A DNA stretch of 34,362 nucleotides. It comes from Campylobacteraceae bacterium (GTDB lineage: Bacteria > Campylobacterota > Campylobacteria > Campylobacterales > Sulfurovaceae). The translations under genes were made by a program, and so were the position numbers. The notes under the pieces were generated by a model. It made no database searches. It saw only the letters and a list, made by a program, of their open reading frames with translations, and was not told the origin of the DNA. This document shows, in pieces, positions 23,627 through 32,100 of this stretch (position 1 is the stretch's first letter; each line of letters starts with the position of its first letter). The stretch lies in contig JALWMP010000164.1 in assembly GCA_026996165.1 (NCBI GenBank), positions 1-34,362 on the forward strand. The letters are read 5' to 3'.

Positions 23627-24715
23627 CTATTTTTTTGGTAGAGGTGGAGGGGTTGTCTTAAAGTATTTTTCTAAAATAGTATAGGCCTCTACCCAATCTT
23701 CTAGCCCTTCTGTCCAAACAAGAGTCTCCTTTTTTATTTTATTTTCACGAATAAAAAGTTGTATAGTACGAATATCATAAGGTCCTTCTCTCTCATCTTT
23801 TAATGCAATATAGTATTTTTTACTATTGACATCTGGAAGAGGAGGAGGGGTTGTTTTATCTATTTTACTTTTTGAAAGACTTTCTGCCATAGATTGTCCT
23901 ATAGCAATACTTGCACCCATACCTATTATATCACCCATAGAGCCACTATTTTGAGAGTTCAAAGCCTCTCCTGTTTGGTATTTTAGATGTTCATCAAGAT
24001 TACCTGTAATTTCTCGACTACTACGTTTGTCAAGAGCCTCTTCTACATTAGATGGTAAAGAGATATTTTCTATTAAAATTTTTGTAAGATGTAGACCATA
24101 CTCTCCAAAATAAGGAGCAATTTTTTTAGAGATATACTCTGAAAATTTTTCATAATTAGAGGCTAAATCTAAGACTGGAATATTACTTTCACCTAAAATA
24201 GTAGTAAATTTTGAGACAATAAGGTTGGTTAGTTGGTCATCTATCTCATCAACAGTAAAGTGACCATCTGTTCCTACAATTTCATTCATAAACTGTTTAG
24301 CATCGGTAATACGAATCTCATAAGTTCCAAAAGCACGTAATCTAACCATAGAAAACTCTGGGTCACGAACCATAATAGGGTTTCTTGTTCCCCATTTTAA
24401 GTCTGTAAAACGTTTAGTACTTACAAAATATACCTCAGCTTTAAAAGGAGAGTTAAAACCATGATCCCAATGATTTAGAGAAGTCATAATAGGTAGATTT
24501 TTTGTCTCTAGTTCATAGATACCAGGTTCTAAAACATCAGCAACTACACCTTCATTAACAAAAACAGCTACTTGAGACTCTCTTACTGTTAGTTTAGCTC
24601 CATATTTTATCTCATTATTGTAAGTGGGAAATCTGTAAACCATAGTATCATGAGAATCATCTGTCCACTCAATAACTTCAATAAATTGCCCAAATACCCA
24701 GTCAAAAAGTCCCAT
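23627..24715 (-). CDS. SPFH-domain protein with C-terminal GYF domain
   Basis: The 362-residue product begins with an SPFH-type core of the virion-core/YdjI-like group (about 1-230; RESQVAVFVNEGVVADVLEPG, then DHGFNSPFKAEVYFVSTKRF, then KILIENISLPSNVEEALDKR). SPFH proteins form ring or cage assemblies on membranes. A low-complexity hinge follows, then a GYF_2 domain (about 300-350; YYIALKDEREGPYDIRTIQ, ETLVWTEGLEDWVEA). The GYF domain is flanked on both sides by the motif TTPPPLP. No membrane segment is obvious, so it may be anchored by its zinc-ribbon neighbour. It starts 3 bases after the telA stop, with AAGGA in the end of telA. Confidence 0.8.
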   Translation of the reverse strand: MGLFDWVFGQFIEVIEWTDDSHDTMVYRFPTYNNEIKYGAKLTVRESQVAVFVNEGVVADVLEPGIYELETKNLPIMTSLNHWDHGFNSPFKAEVYFVSTKRFTDLKWGTRNPIMVRDPEFSMVRLRAFGTYEIRITDAKQFMNEIVGTDGHFTVDEIDDQLTNLIVSKFTTILGESNIPVLDLASNYEKFSEYISKKIAPYFGEYGLHLTKILIENISLPSNVEEALDKRSSREITGNLDEHLKYQTGEALNSQNSGSMGDIIGMGASIAIGQSMAESLSKSKIDKTTPPPLPDVNSKKYYIALKDEREGPYDIRTIQLFIRENKIKKETLVWTEGLEDWVEAYTILEKYFKTTPPPLPKK

Positions 24716-24718
24716 TGT

Positions 24719-25861
24719 TTATCCTTTTGTAATCTCTTCTTCTACCTTTCGAGGTGGTAGTTTTTCAAGTTTTGCTTTTGTAGATAAAAGAGCATCTTTT
24801 AGCTCTTGTTCTGTCTTTTCAAGTTCAACTAAAGCTTTAAGTCTAGCTTTTTTACCCTCTTGAGCAATCTCTAAAGAGTCATTAAGCGTAGCAATAAGAG
24901 TATCATTAGCTATCTTAATACTTTCAATATCAAAAATACCTCGCTCCATTTGAGTTCGTACTTCTCTATTGGCTTCTCTTAGTCCTTCTGCATTTTTCTC
25001 TAAAAGTTCATTGGTTAAGTCAGACGCATTTTTAAGTGCTTTTGCTGACTCATGACTTCTAAATATAGTTACTATTTGAGCTAGTTGGTTTCTCCAAAGA
25101 GGTATTGTATTAACTAGCGTAGAGGAGATTTTATTGATGAGAGACTTGTCATTTTCCTGAATAAGTCTAATACTCGGAAGAGACTGCATAGTAACTTGTC
25201 GAGAGAGTCTAAGGTCATGAATACGACGCTCAAGATCATCTCTAAAGGCACGTATATCTTTTAACTCTTGAATGGCTAACATCTCTCCACTTTTTGCTCT
25301 CTCTTCATATTCTGGTATAACCTTCTCTTCAAGCTCTTTTTTCTTTATCTCTCCTGCTTCAATATATAGCTCAAGTTTTCTAAAATACTCTAAGTTAGCT
25401 TCATATAGTTTATCAAGAGAGACAACATCTTTCATGAGCTTACTTTTGTGGCTCTCTAGGTTATGTGAAATCTCATCAATTTGGTCTCTAACCTCTTCAT
25501 AACCTTGTATAAATTTAACTAAAGGTTTAGTTCCCCCAAATAGTTTGGCATACCATGGAAGTTTTTTGTTAGGATTTAACTCTTCAATATCAAATCCTTT
25601 AATAACAGCAACCATTTCGTTAAGTACAGCTCCAGCTGCACCTGTATCTTTATTTTTAACACCATCTATCATACGATTAGATATTTCGTCAAGCTCCTCT
25701 TGTGCAGAAGCACCAAAGTAGATAATAGAGCTTCTATCGTTAAAATCTAATTCCGAAAGAGCCTTTTCTAATTTTGATTGCTCCTCTTTTTGAACAACTG
25801 GTAGATTTTCACTCTGCTCTTCTATAGTTGCTTCAATAATCTCTTTTGTTTTTGTTTCCAT
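24719..25861 (-). CDS. telA: TelA/KlaA-family toxic anion resistance protein
   Basis: The 380-residue, almost entirely helical product matches the TelA family: LDFNDRSSIIYFGASAQEELDEISNRM near the N-terminus, the PWYAKLFGG loop (about 102-110), VRDQIDEISHNLESHKSKLMKDVVSLDKLYEANLEYFRKLE, and the central LPSIRLIQENDKSLINKISSTLVNTIPLWRNQLAQ stretch. The family is named for tellurite resistance but is chromosomal and widespread, usually paired with XpaC, and its true role is probably in envelope stress. It lacks a signal or membrane segment. AAGGA precedes its ATG, 12 bases after xpaC. Confidence 0.88.
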   Translation of the reverse strand: METKTKEIIEATIEEQSENLPVVQKEEQSKLEKALSELDFNDRSSIIYFGASAQEELDEISNRMIDGVKNKDTGAAGAVLNEMVAVIKGFDIEELNPNKKLPWYAKLFGGTKPLVKFIQGYEEVRDQIDEISHNLESHKSKLMKDVVSLDKLYEANLEYFRKLELYIEAGEIKKKELEEKVIPEYEERAKSGEMLAIQELKDIRAFRDDLERRIHDLRLSRQVTMQSLPSIRLIQENDKSLINKISSTLVNTIPLWRNQLAQIVTIFRSHESAKALKNASDLTNELLEKNAEGLREANREVRTQMERGIFDIESIKIANDTLIATLNDSLEIAQEGKKARLKALVELEKTEQELKDALLSTKAKLEKLPPRKVEEEITKG

Positions 25862-25873
25862 ATCTGTTTCCTT

Positions 25874-26707
25874 TTAATTTTTTATCTGTTCATGCAATGT
25901 ATCTATATTAACATCTAAATCAAACGCATTATTCTTTTTAAGTCTAGTTAACTCTTTATCAAATCTACGCTCTATATCTTCTAAAAGTTGATGTAGGTTC
26001 TCTTTGGTACTTTTGTTAATGTCTGCTTCATCTATTGAAGTATAGGCATTTGTAACACTCTTTAATCCATCAATATATACAACTAAAAATTTACGTGCTA
26101 CACGAATGTCTTTTGGGTCTTCTTGAATAGTTTTTATAATATCTTTAGCTTTTTTGACAGCTAAAGATAGTTTATCTTGTAGAGGTCTATCATTAGATAT
26201 TTTATCTATATCATTTTCAATTTCTGCAAGTTTTGCTTTAGCTTCTGATATTGTTTTTAATACAAATTCAGGAGATATATCATCAATATTTCCTAGTTTA
26301 TCTTCGCGAGGGTCTAAGCCATAGTATAGATAATAACCTACAGAAGAGACTATAGATAGAAAAAGTCCAATAAATATAGACTCTCCTACTACTATAGTCG
26401 CTGTAAAGAGGGTTGAGATACCCAATAGAATAGCTGAGATTGTTTTATATGGTATTTTAGGAGCTTTTGTTAGTTTCTCTTGATGATATTTAAACTCATT
26501 AGCTAGTCCTAAAGTATTTAGTTTAGCTGTTATATAAAAGAGTCCAAACGCAATTAAGTTTAATAAAAATGCTGAAACATTTCGTTCCATCAATGCTAAG
26601 ATAATAGCAAGAGATAGAGGTGCTAAAAAACTATATAGTAAATAACCTTTTTTTGCTCGATATGTTTCTAAATATGTTTGTGGTTTGTACTTTTTAACTA
26701 AAGCCAT
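25874..26707 (-). CDS. xpaC: XpaC-family membrane protein
   Basis: The start is set at the ATG at 26707 because AGGA lies 8 bases before it; an in-frame ATG at 26743 has no such site and would overlap a small upstream reading frame. The 277-residue product has about four membrane segments in the N-terminal half (about 22-68 and 90-130) and a helical cytoplasmic C-terminal domain (about 145-277) rich in Asp/Lys, as in the XpaC family. The old name, 5-bromo-4-chloroindolyl phosphate hydrolysis protein, comes from a screening phenotype and not an enzyme activity. The pairing xpaC-telA is the same as in Bacillus (xpaC-yaaN), which supports both calls. Confidence 0.78.
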   Translation of the reverse strand: MALVKKYKPQTYLETYRAKKGYLLYSFLAPLSLAIILALMERNVSAFLLNLIAFGLFYITAKLNTLGLANEFKYHQEKLTKAPKIPYKTISAILLGISTLFTATIVVGESIFIGLFLSIVSSVGYYLYYGLDPREDKLGNIDDISPEFVLKTISEAKAKLAEIENDIDKISNDRPLQDKLSLAVKKAKDIIKTIQEDPKDIRVARKFLVVYIDGLKSVTNAYTSIDEADINKSTKENLHQLLEDIERRFDKELTRLKKNNAFDLDVNIDTLHEQIKN

Positions 26708-26712
26708 AGTCT

Positions 26713-26796
26713 TTATCCTAATAGTTGACCCAAAGGGTAGCATACAGTTAATCCAGCAGATAGGAGAATAAATAAGAGTCCAAATAGTTTTTTCAT
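26713..26796 (-). CDS. Possible 27-residue membrane peptide ahead of xpaC
   Basis: An ATG-initiated frame encodes MKKLFGLLFILLSAGLTVC followed by YPLGQLLG and a TAA, ending 5 bases before the xpaC ATG. The product would be a single membrane helix. The xpaC ribosome binding site lies at the end of this frame, which is how a coupled upstream gene is arranged. No ribosome binding site precedes its own ATG. The best promoter (26811-26803) would start transcription at about this ATG, so it would be translated from a leaderless mRNA or not at all. Codon choices are ordinary. Treat as a candidate. Confidence 0.45.
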   Translation of the reverse strand: MKKLFGLLFILLSAGLTVCYPLGQLLG

Positions 26797-26802
26797 AGAA
26801 CT

Positions 26803-26811
26803 ATTTTAGCA
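26803..26811 (-). promoter_or_regulatory. Extended -10 promoter of the xpaC-telA operon
   Basis: The minus strand reads TGCTAAAAT, an extended -10 element identical to the one before the gene at 34264. Transcription would begin near 26796, about 90 bases before the xpaC start codon and at the start codon of the 27-residue frame. Confidence 0.5.
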
Positions 26812-26854
26812 TAAAATTCTTATAAGTTCGTATTTGTTTGTTAAAGAATAAGCT

Positions 26855-26885
26855 TAAAAGTTATCTAAAAATTAGATAACTTTTA
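26855..26885 (-). terminator. Hairpin terminator after repeat protein B
   Basis: A 13-base-pair stem (TAAAAGTTATCTA paired with TAGATAACTTTTA) with a 5-base loop lies 21 bases beyond the stop of the repeat-protein gene on the minus strand, and is followed by a few T residues on that strand. It separates that gene from the xpaC operon on the same strand. Confidence 0.65.
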
Positions 26886-26905
26886 GTAATATTGTAAGAT
26901 ATTAA

Positions 26906-28288
26906 TTATTGATTAATACCAAGTGCTTTTAGTGTTTCATATGTGATTCCACCTGTTGCTAAAGAGTTATCTCTTTGATATTTGTCTAATGCTATACGAG
27001 TGTCACGTCCAAGAACACCATCAATTTTACCAGGATTATAACCTTTTTCTTTAAGTGCATTTTGAATTTGTAAGATAACATCTTTGTTCATGTTTGTTTG
27101 ACAAAGAATTCTCTCCCAACTTTGATGTGCTTCTGAGATTTTCTCTTTTTTCTGAATAGTTTTATATACAGCTTCAATAGGTGTTTTAATCTCTTTAGCC
27201 TCTTCTACAAGTTTTTTAACTTTAATTGTTTTATAAGTTGGTTCTATAGGAATTTTTTTAGTTGTTGCTGGAGTATCTAAAACAACTTTTGTAACTTTCT
27301 TTGTAACTGCTGGAGTCTCAACTAAACATATTTCGTGACCAGTATAGTTTAAACCTTTTTCAACAGGATCTCCAACTCTAATCCATGAAAAAGATGGTCC
27401 ATGTTCAAGAACTTTTTTCTCAATAGTTGTTTTTACAGCAGGAATAGTAACGGTTTCAGTTTTTGCAGGAGAGATAAGTTTTTTAACTTTAATAGTTTTT
27501 GTCTCAGCAGGAATTTCAATAACTTTTGTTGTTGCAGGTGTTTTAACTACTTTTTTCTTAATGGTTTTGTATTTAGCAGGTACTTTAATAAGACACATAA
27601 TTTCACCTGTAGCACCATCTAATTTAGTTGCTGGATTTTTACCCTTTTTCCATACAGTCTTCTCTTTTTCTACAAGCACTTTTTCATTAACATATTCATA
27701 AGTAGCAGGTACTGTAACTGTTTTTTTAGTAGCAGGTTTAACTACAATAGTCTTCTCTACCATCTCATATTTTGCAGGTATAACTTTAGTCTTATTTGAT
27801 TCTTTTTGAATAATAACTTCTTGGGTTACTGTTTTATAACTTTCAGGAGTATAGTACTCTTTATAACAAGTACCAGGAGTGGTATTTTCAATATCAACAC
27901 CTTTTAGTTTTGCAGCTGCTAATAGTTCATTACTTACAGGTGCTGCGTGTCTTCTTAAACTAGTATGCCAAGAGCGTAGAGCAGGTTTTATTTCAATAAC
28001 CTCAGAAATTTTTTTATATTTTGGTGGTACAGTAATAAGCTTCTCACTAGCAGGTGTAACTTCTACTTTTTCCTCTACCCATTCATATTTTGCAGGTATT
28101 ACTTTAATTTTAGTTGATGCCTCTTGAACTAGAACTTTATCTTCAACTGTTTTATATTTCGCTGGTATAACAACTTTTGCATAACACTCTCCTGCTTTTG
28201 CATTTGGAGGAGTGAGTTCTACTTCTGCTTGTATAGAGGTAATGGGTATAAGTAGACCTAAAAGTAGTGATGAATATCTTAATTTCAT
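26906..28288 (-). CDS. Four-module secreted repeat protein with peptidoglycan-binding domain (paralogue B)
   Basis: The start is set at the ATG at 28288, with AAGGA 7 bases upstream; an in-frame ATG 21 codons earlier gives a poor leader. The 460-residue product has a signal peptide (1-21, ending IQA) and four modules: C35-W107, C141-W213, C232-W302 and C321-W391, that is 72, 72, 70 and 70 residues from Cys to Trp. Each module holds three sub-repeats such as IPAKYKTVEDKVLVQEAS. A type 1 peptidoglycan-binding domain ends it (about 403-460; IQNALKEKGYNPGKIDG, then RIALDKYQRD). The linker before module 2 (AKLKGVDIENTTPGTC) matches the one in paralogue A (AKLSGMDIDNASVGTC), so the whole architecture was duplicated. 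Function unknown; a wall-associated structural or binding role is inferred. Confidence 0.82.
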   Translation of the reverse strand: MKLRYSSLLLGLLIPITSIQAEVELTPPNAKAGECYAKVVIPAKYKTVEDKVLVQEASTKIKVIPAKYEWVEEKVEVTPASEKLITVPPKYKKISEVIEIKPALRSWHTSLRRHAAPVSNELLAAAKLKGVDIENTTPGTCYKEYYTPESYKTVTQEVIIQKESNKTKVIPAKYEMVEKTIVVKPATKKTVTVPATYEYVNEKVLVEKEKTVWKKGKNPATKLDGATGEIMCLIKVPAKYKTIKKKVVKTPATTKVIEIPAETKTIKVKKLISPAKTETVTIPAVKTTIEKKVLEHGPSFSWIRVGDPVEKGLNYTGHEICLVETPAVTKKVTKVVLDTPATTKKIPIEPTYKTIKVKKLVEEAKEIKTPIEAVYKTIQKKEKISEAHQSWERILCQTNMNKDVILQIQNALKEKGYNPGKIDGVLGRDTRIALDKYQRDNSLATGGITYETLKALGINQ

Positions 28289-28390
28289 TGATTTTCCTTT
28301 TTTTAAGTATATTGAAATTTGTTCAATAGTATATATAAAAAAACTTAACATACTATTAAAAAAAAATTATTAATATTAGTATTTAATTGT

Positions 28391-29020
28391 TTATAAACCT
28401 TTAAGTAGAATATCATATAATTTCTCTACTAATGAGTCTTCAAGATGAATAGTACTATGGGTATTGAATAGTTTAAATATCTCTTTTTTATTGAACTCTT
28501 GTCCATAAATACAGTTTGTATGAGTAGGTAAAAAAGCCCTCATAAGTCCTATTTCCTCTTCTAAAATATTTTCACAAATATAACAAAAACCATTGTCATA
28601 GAGTCTTCCTTCATGGTGAAGTAGTTGCATATATGCTTCTATAGCTAAACGTTTTGGATTCTGTTTAGACCATTTTTTTGCTGTATTTAGTAACAAATTA
28701 AAGTAAAAACTATCTAACTCTATAGTATCTCTTAAGTGGGGTTCAAAAAGTCTAATGAAGTTTTGCCAAATAAATAGATGGTTGTTTGAAAATATCCAAG
28801 GAAAGGAGATATGAGATAATGAACGCATGTTTGGCATAAAGTTTTTTTTTGAGTTAGTTACTTCAAAATCAATTAAATTACCTAATTGTAAAATAGAGTG
28901 TCTTGCTCCAAAAAAACGCCAATAACTCTTGACAGAGTCATTGCTTAGCACGGTAACAATTACATCTTCATTTTTTGCTTTTCTTATACTAATTATAAAT
29001 CCACGCATCTGTTTAATCAT
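28391..29020 (-). CDS. recO: DNA repair protein RecO
   Basis: The 209-residue product resembles the short RecO of Campylobacterota, which loads RecA together with RecR. An N-terminal OB-like part (about 1-80; MRGFIISIRKAKNEDVIVTVLS) is followed by a helical C-terminal part with IELDSFYFNLLLNTAKKWSKQNPKRLAIEAYMQLLHHEGRL and a reduced zinc site (CYIC only). The call rests on overall pattern rather than sharp motifs. The ATG at 29020 is used; a second ATG four codons later is possible. It diverges from gltB across a 92-base gap containing a small CCCAA/TTGGG hairpin (29038-29051). Confidence 0.75.
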   Translation of the reverse strand: MIKQMRGFIISIRKAKNEDVIVTVLSNDSVKSYWRFFGARHSILQLGNLIDFEVTNSKKNFMPNMRSLSHISFPWIFSNNHLFIWQNFIRLFEPHLRDTIELDSFYFNLLLNTAKKWSKQNPKRLAIEAYMQLLHHEGRLYDNGFCYICENILEEEIGLMRAFLPTHTNCIYGQEFNKKEIFKLFNTHSTIHLEDSLVEKLYDILLKGL

Positions 29021-29112
29021 CTTTTTGGTATCATCAACCCAAATTTTTGGGGGATTATTTTACATTTTATTTGTTTAATAAAACCCTATCAGATATTAAT
29101 TAAAGGTAGCTT

Positions 29113-32100
29113 ATGCAAGATCTCTTTACGTCGTTTAAAGATAACTGTGGTTTTGGACTTTTAGCGTCTATTGACAATACTCCAACACATAAAAACTTAG
29201 AAGATGCAATTACATCTCTTTCTCGAATGATGCACCGAGGAGCGATTGCTGCAGATGGTAAAACGGGTGATGGTTCAGGACTCTTACTCTCTCTACCTAA
29301 ATCATTTTTTGAAAAACAAGCTTTAGCAGATGGAATTGATTTACCTGAAACTTATGCTGTTGCTATGGTCTTTTCTAAAAATGAGTCTGATTTTGATATT
29401 ATCTCAGAGGTGTGTGAAAACAACGATTTAGATATTATCTATATACGTACTGTTCCTATAAATACTAATGCTTTAGGAAAACAAGCTCTTGAATCACTTC
29501 CTATAATAAAACAAGTTTTTGTGTCTCCAAAATCAGCCATTGCTTCTAAGCGTTTTGAGGCTATGATTTACCTTTCTCGTAAAGAGATAGAAGCTAAGCT
29601 TATTGACGATAAAAATTTTTATATTCCATCTTTTTCAACATCGGTTGTCTCTTATAAGGGGCTTGTTATGCCAACACATATTAAAGAGTTTTATACCGAT
29701 TTAGCTAGTGAAGATTTTAAAATATCTTTCTGCCTTTTTCACCAGAGATTTTCTACCAATACTTTACCTCAGTGGAAATTAGCTCAACCATTTAGAATGA
29801 TTGCACATAATGGTGAGATTAACTCTGTTACAGCAAATAGATTTAATGCTACAGCTAAAGTGGCAGTGGCAAAATCGAATATTTTTACTGATGAAGAGAT
29901 GGATAGACTACGAAATGTTATTCAATCGGATATGTCTGACTCAGCCTCTTTAGATAATTTTATGGAGTTCTTACGTGTAAATGGTGTTGATTTCTTTAAG
30001 GCAGCTCGTTCAATAGTCCCTGCTCCTTGGCATAATGCACCACACATGGATAGTGAACTTAGAGCTTTCTATGAATATGCAAGTACCTGTTTTGTTCCAT
30101 GGGACGGACCAGCTGCTGTTAGTATGACAGATGGTCGTTACATTGGGTGTGTACTTGATAGAAATGGGCTTAGACCATCTAAATATATTATTACTACAGA
30201 TAATAGACTTTTAATTACATCAGAATATGGTGTTTTAGAAGTACCAGAAGATGAAATTGTAGAGCGTGGACGACTTCAATCTGGTGAGATGATGGGGGTT
30301 GACCTTAAGTATGGTAAAGTACTCAAATCAAAAGATATTGATGATTACTTAAAAGGGCTTCACCCTTATGATAAGTGGTTAAATGAAAATATGTCATACC
30401 TTCAAGAGCATCTGCCATCCGATGAAGCATTGGCTAAAAATTCAATGCCAAAAGATAGTGAGTTAATGTTAGCAAAACAGCGTTACTTTAACTATACAAC
30501 AGAGGTACTTAGAGAGGTTATTCGCCCAATGATTGCAGAGGGTAAAGAGACTACAGGTGCTATGGGTGATGATACTCCAATAGCTGCGTTCTCAAATGAA
30601 CAACGAAACTTTACAGATTTTTTTAAACAGAAGTTTGCACAGGTAACTAACCCTCCAATAGACCCAATTCGTGAAAAGATTGTTATGAGTCTTAACACAG
30701 GTTTTGGAGAGATACAAAATATTTTAGCTGATAGCTCAAACCATGCTAAACGACTTAAAACCGTACTTCCTGTTATGTCTGCTACTCGTTTCTCTCTACT
30801 TCAAGAGTTTGGAGATGAAAATAGTGAAAAGTATGACCCAACATATAAATATGGTCAATATGATACTACTTATACTTCAGATTTAAAAGCAAGTTTAGAT
30901 ATATTGATTGAAAAGATAATAGTTGATGTTCGTGACAATGGAGTTAGAACTATTATCTTAGATGACCGTGGATTAGATGAGACTAATAAAGTTATTCCAA
31001 TGCTTATGGTAGTAGGTCGTTTAAGTCAAGAGTTACTTGATGCAAAACTACGATATCTTACAAGTATTGTTGCTGTAACAGGTGAAGTTTTTGACCCTCA
31101 CTCAGCTGCTTGTATGATTGCTTATGGTGCTGCTGCCATATATCCTTATCTTCTCTACTATATTGTAACAGAGTTAGAGGGTGAAAGTGATGAGTTAAAA
31201 CATACTCTACGACGATTTAGACGTGCTATGGGGGCAGGTCTTTTAAAAATTATGTCTAAGATGGGTATATCTACTATCTCATCTTATCGTAATTCACGAC
31301 TTTTTGATACTATTGGATTGAGTCAAGAGATTGTAGATGACTGCTTTGCAGGGACAACAGCTCTTTTAACAGGCTTGGGTTATGAAGATATTGATGCTAG
31401 ATTAAACAGTAATCATGCTCGTGCCTTTACTGATACATTTAAGGGGAAAAAGAACTCTCTTTACAAAGGTGGTTTTTATAAATATAGAAGAGGAGAAGAG
31501 TATCATGACTTCTCACGTCCAACTATCTCTGCTATTCAAAAAGCAGCAGAGAGTGGAGACGCTTCTGACTATGAAGAGGTTAAGAGACTTGTAAACCAAA
31601 GAGATAAAAAGTTTATTAGAGACTTCTATAAACTTAAATCAGAGCGTGAACCAATCTCTATAGATGAGGTTGAGCCAGTAGAGGCAATCTTTAAACGCTT
31701 CTCAACAGCTGCAATGTCTATGGGGTCTATTTCTCAAGAGGCACATGAGACTTTAGCCGCTGCTATGAATAAAATTGGAGCTAAGTCAAACTCTGGTGAG
31801 GGTGGTGAAGATCCTCGACGTTATGGAACAGAGTTAAATTCATCTATCAAGCAGATTGCCTCTGGACGTTTTGGGGTAACACCAGAGTACTTACGTTCAG
31901 CTACAGAGTTACAGATAAAAGTAGCTCAAGGTGCAAAACCAGGTGAGGGTGGTCAGCTTCCAGGAAGTAAAGTTTCACCTCTTATTGCAGAGCTTAGATT
32001 TACTAAACCAGGGGTAACACTTATCTCACCACCACCACATCATGACATCTACTCTATTGAAGATTTGGCACAGTTGATTTTTGACTTAAAACAGATTAAT

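Noticed and set aside
29038-29051. CCCAA/TTGGG hairpin between recO and gltB.
   Set aside because: Only 5 base pairs in the middle of a divergent promoter gap; too weak to call an operator or terminator.
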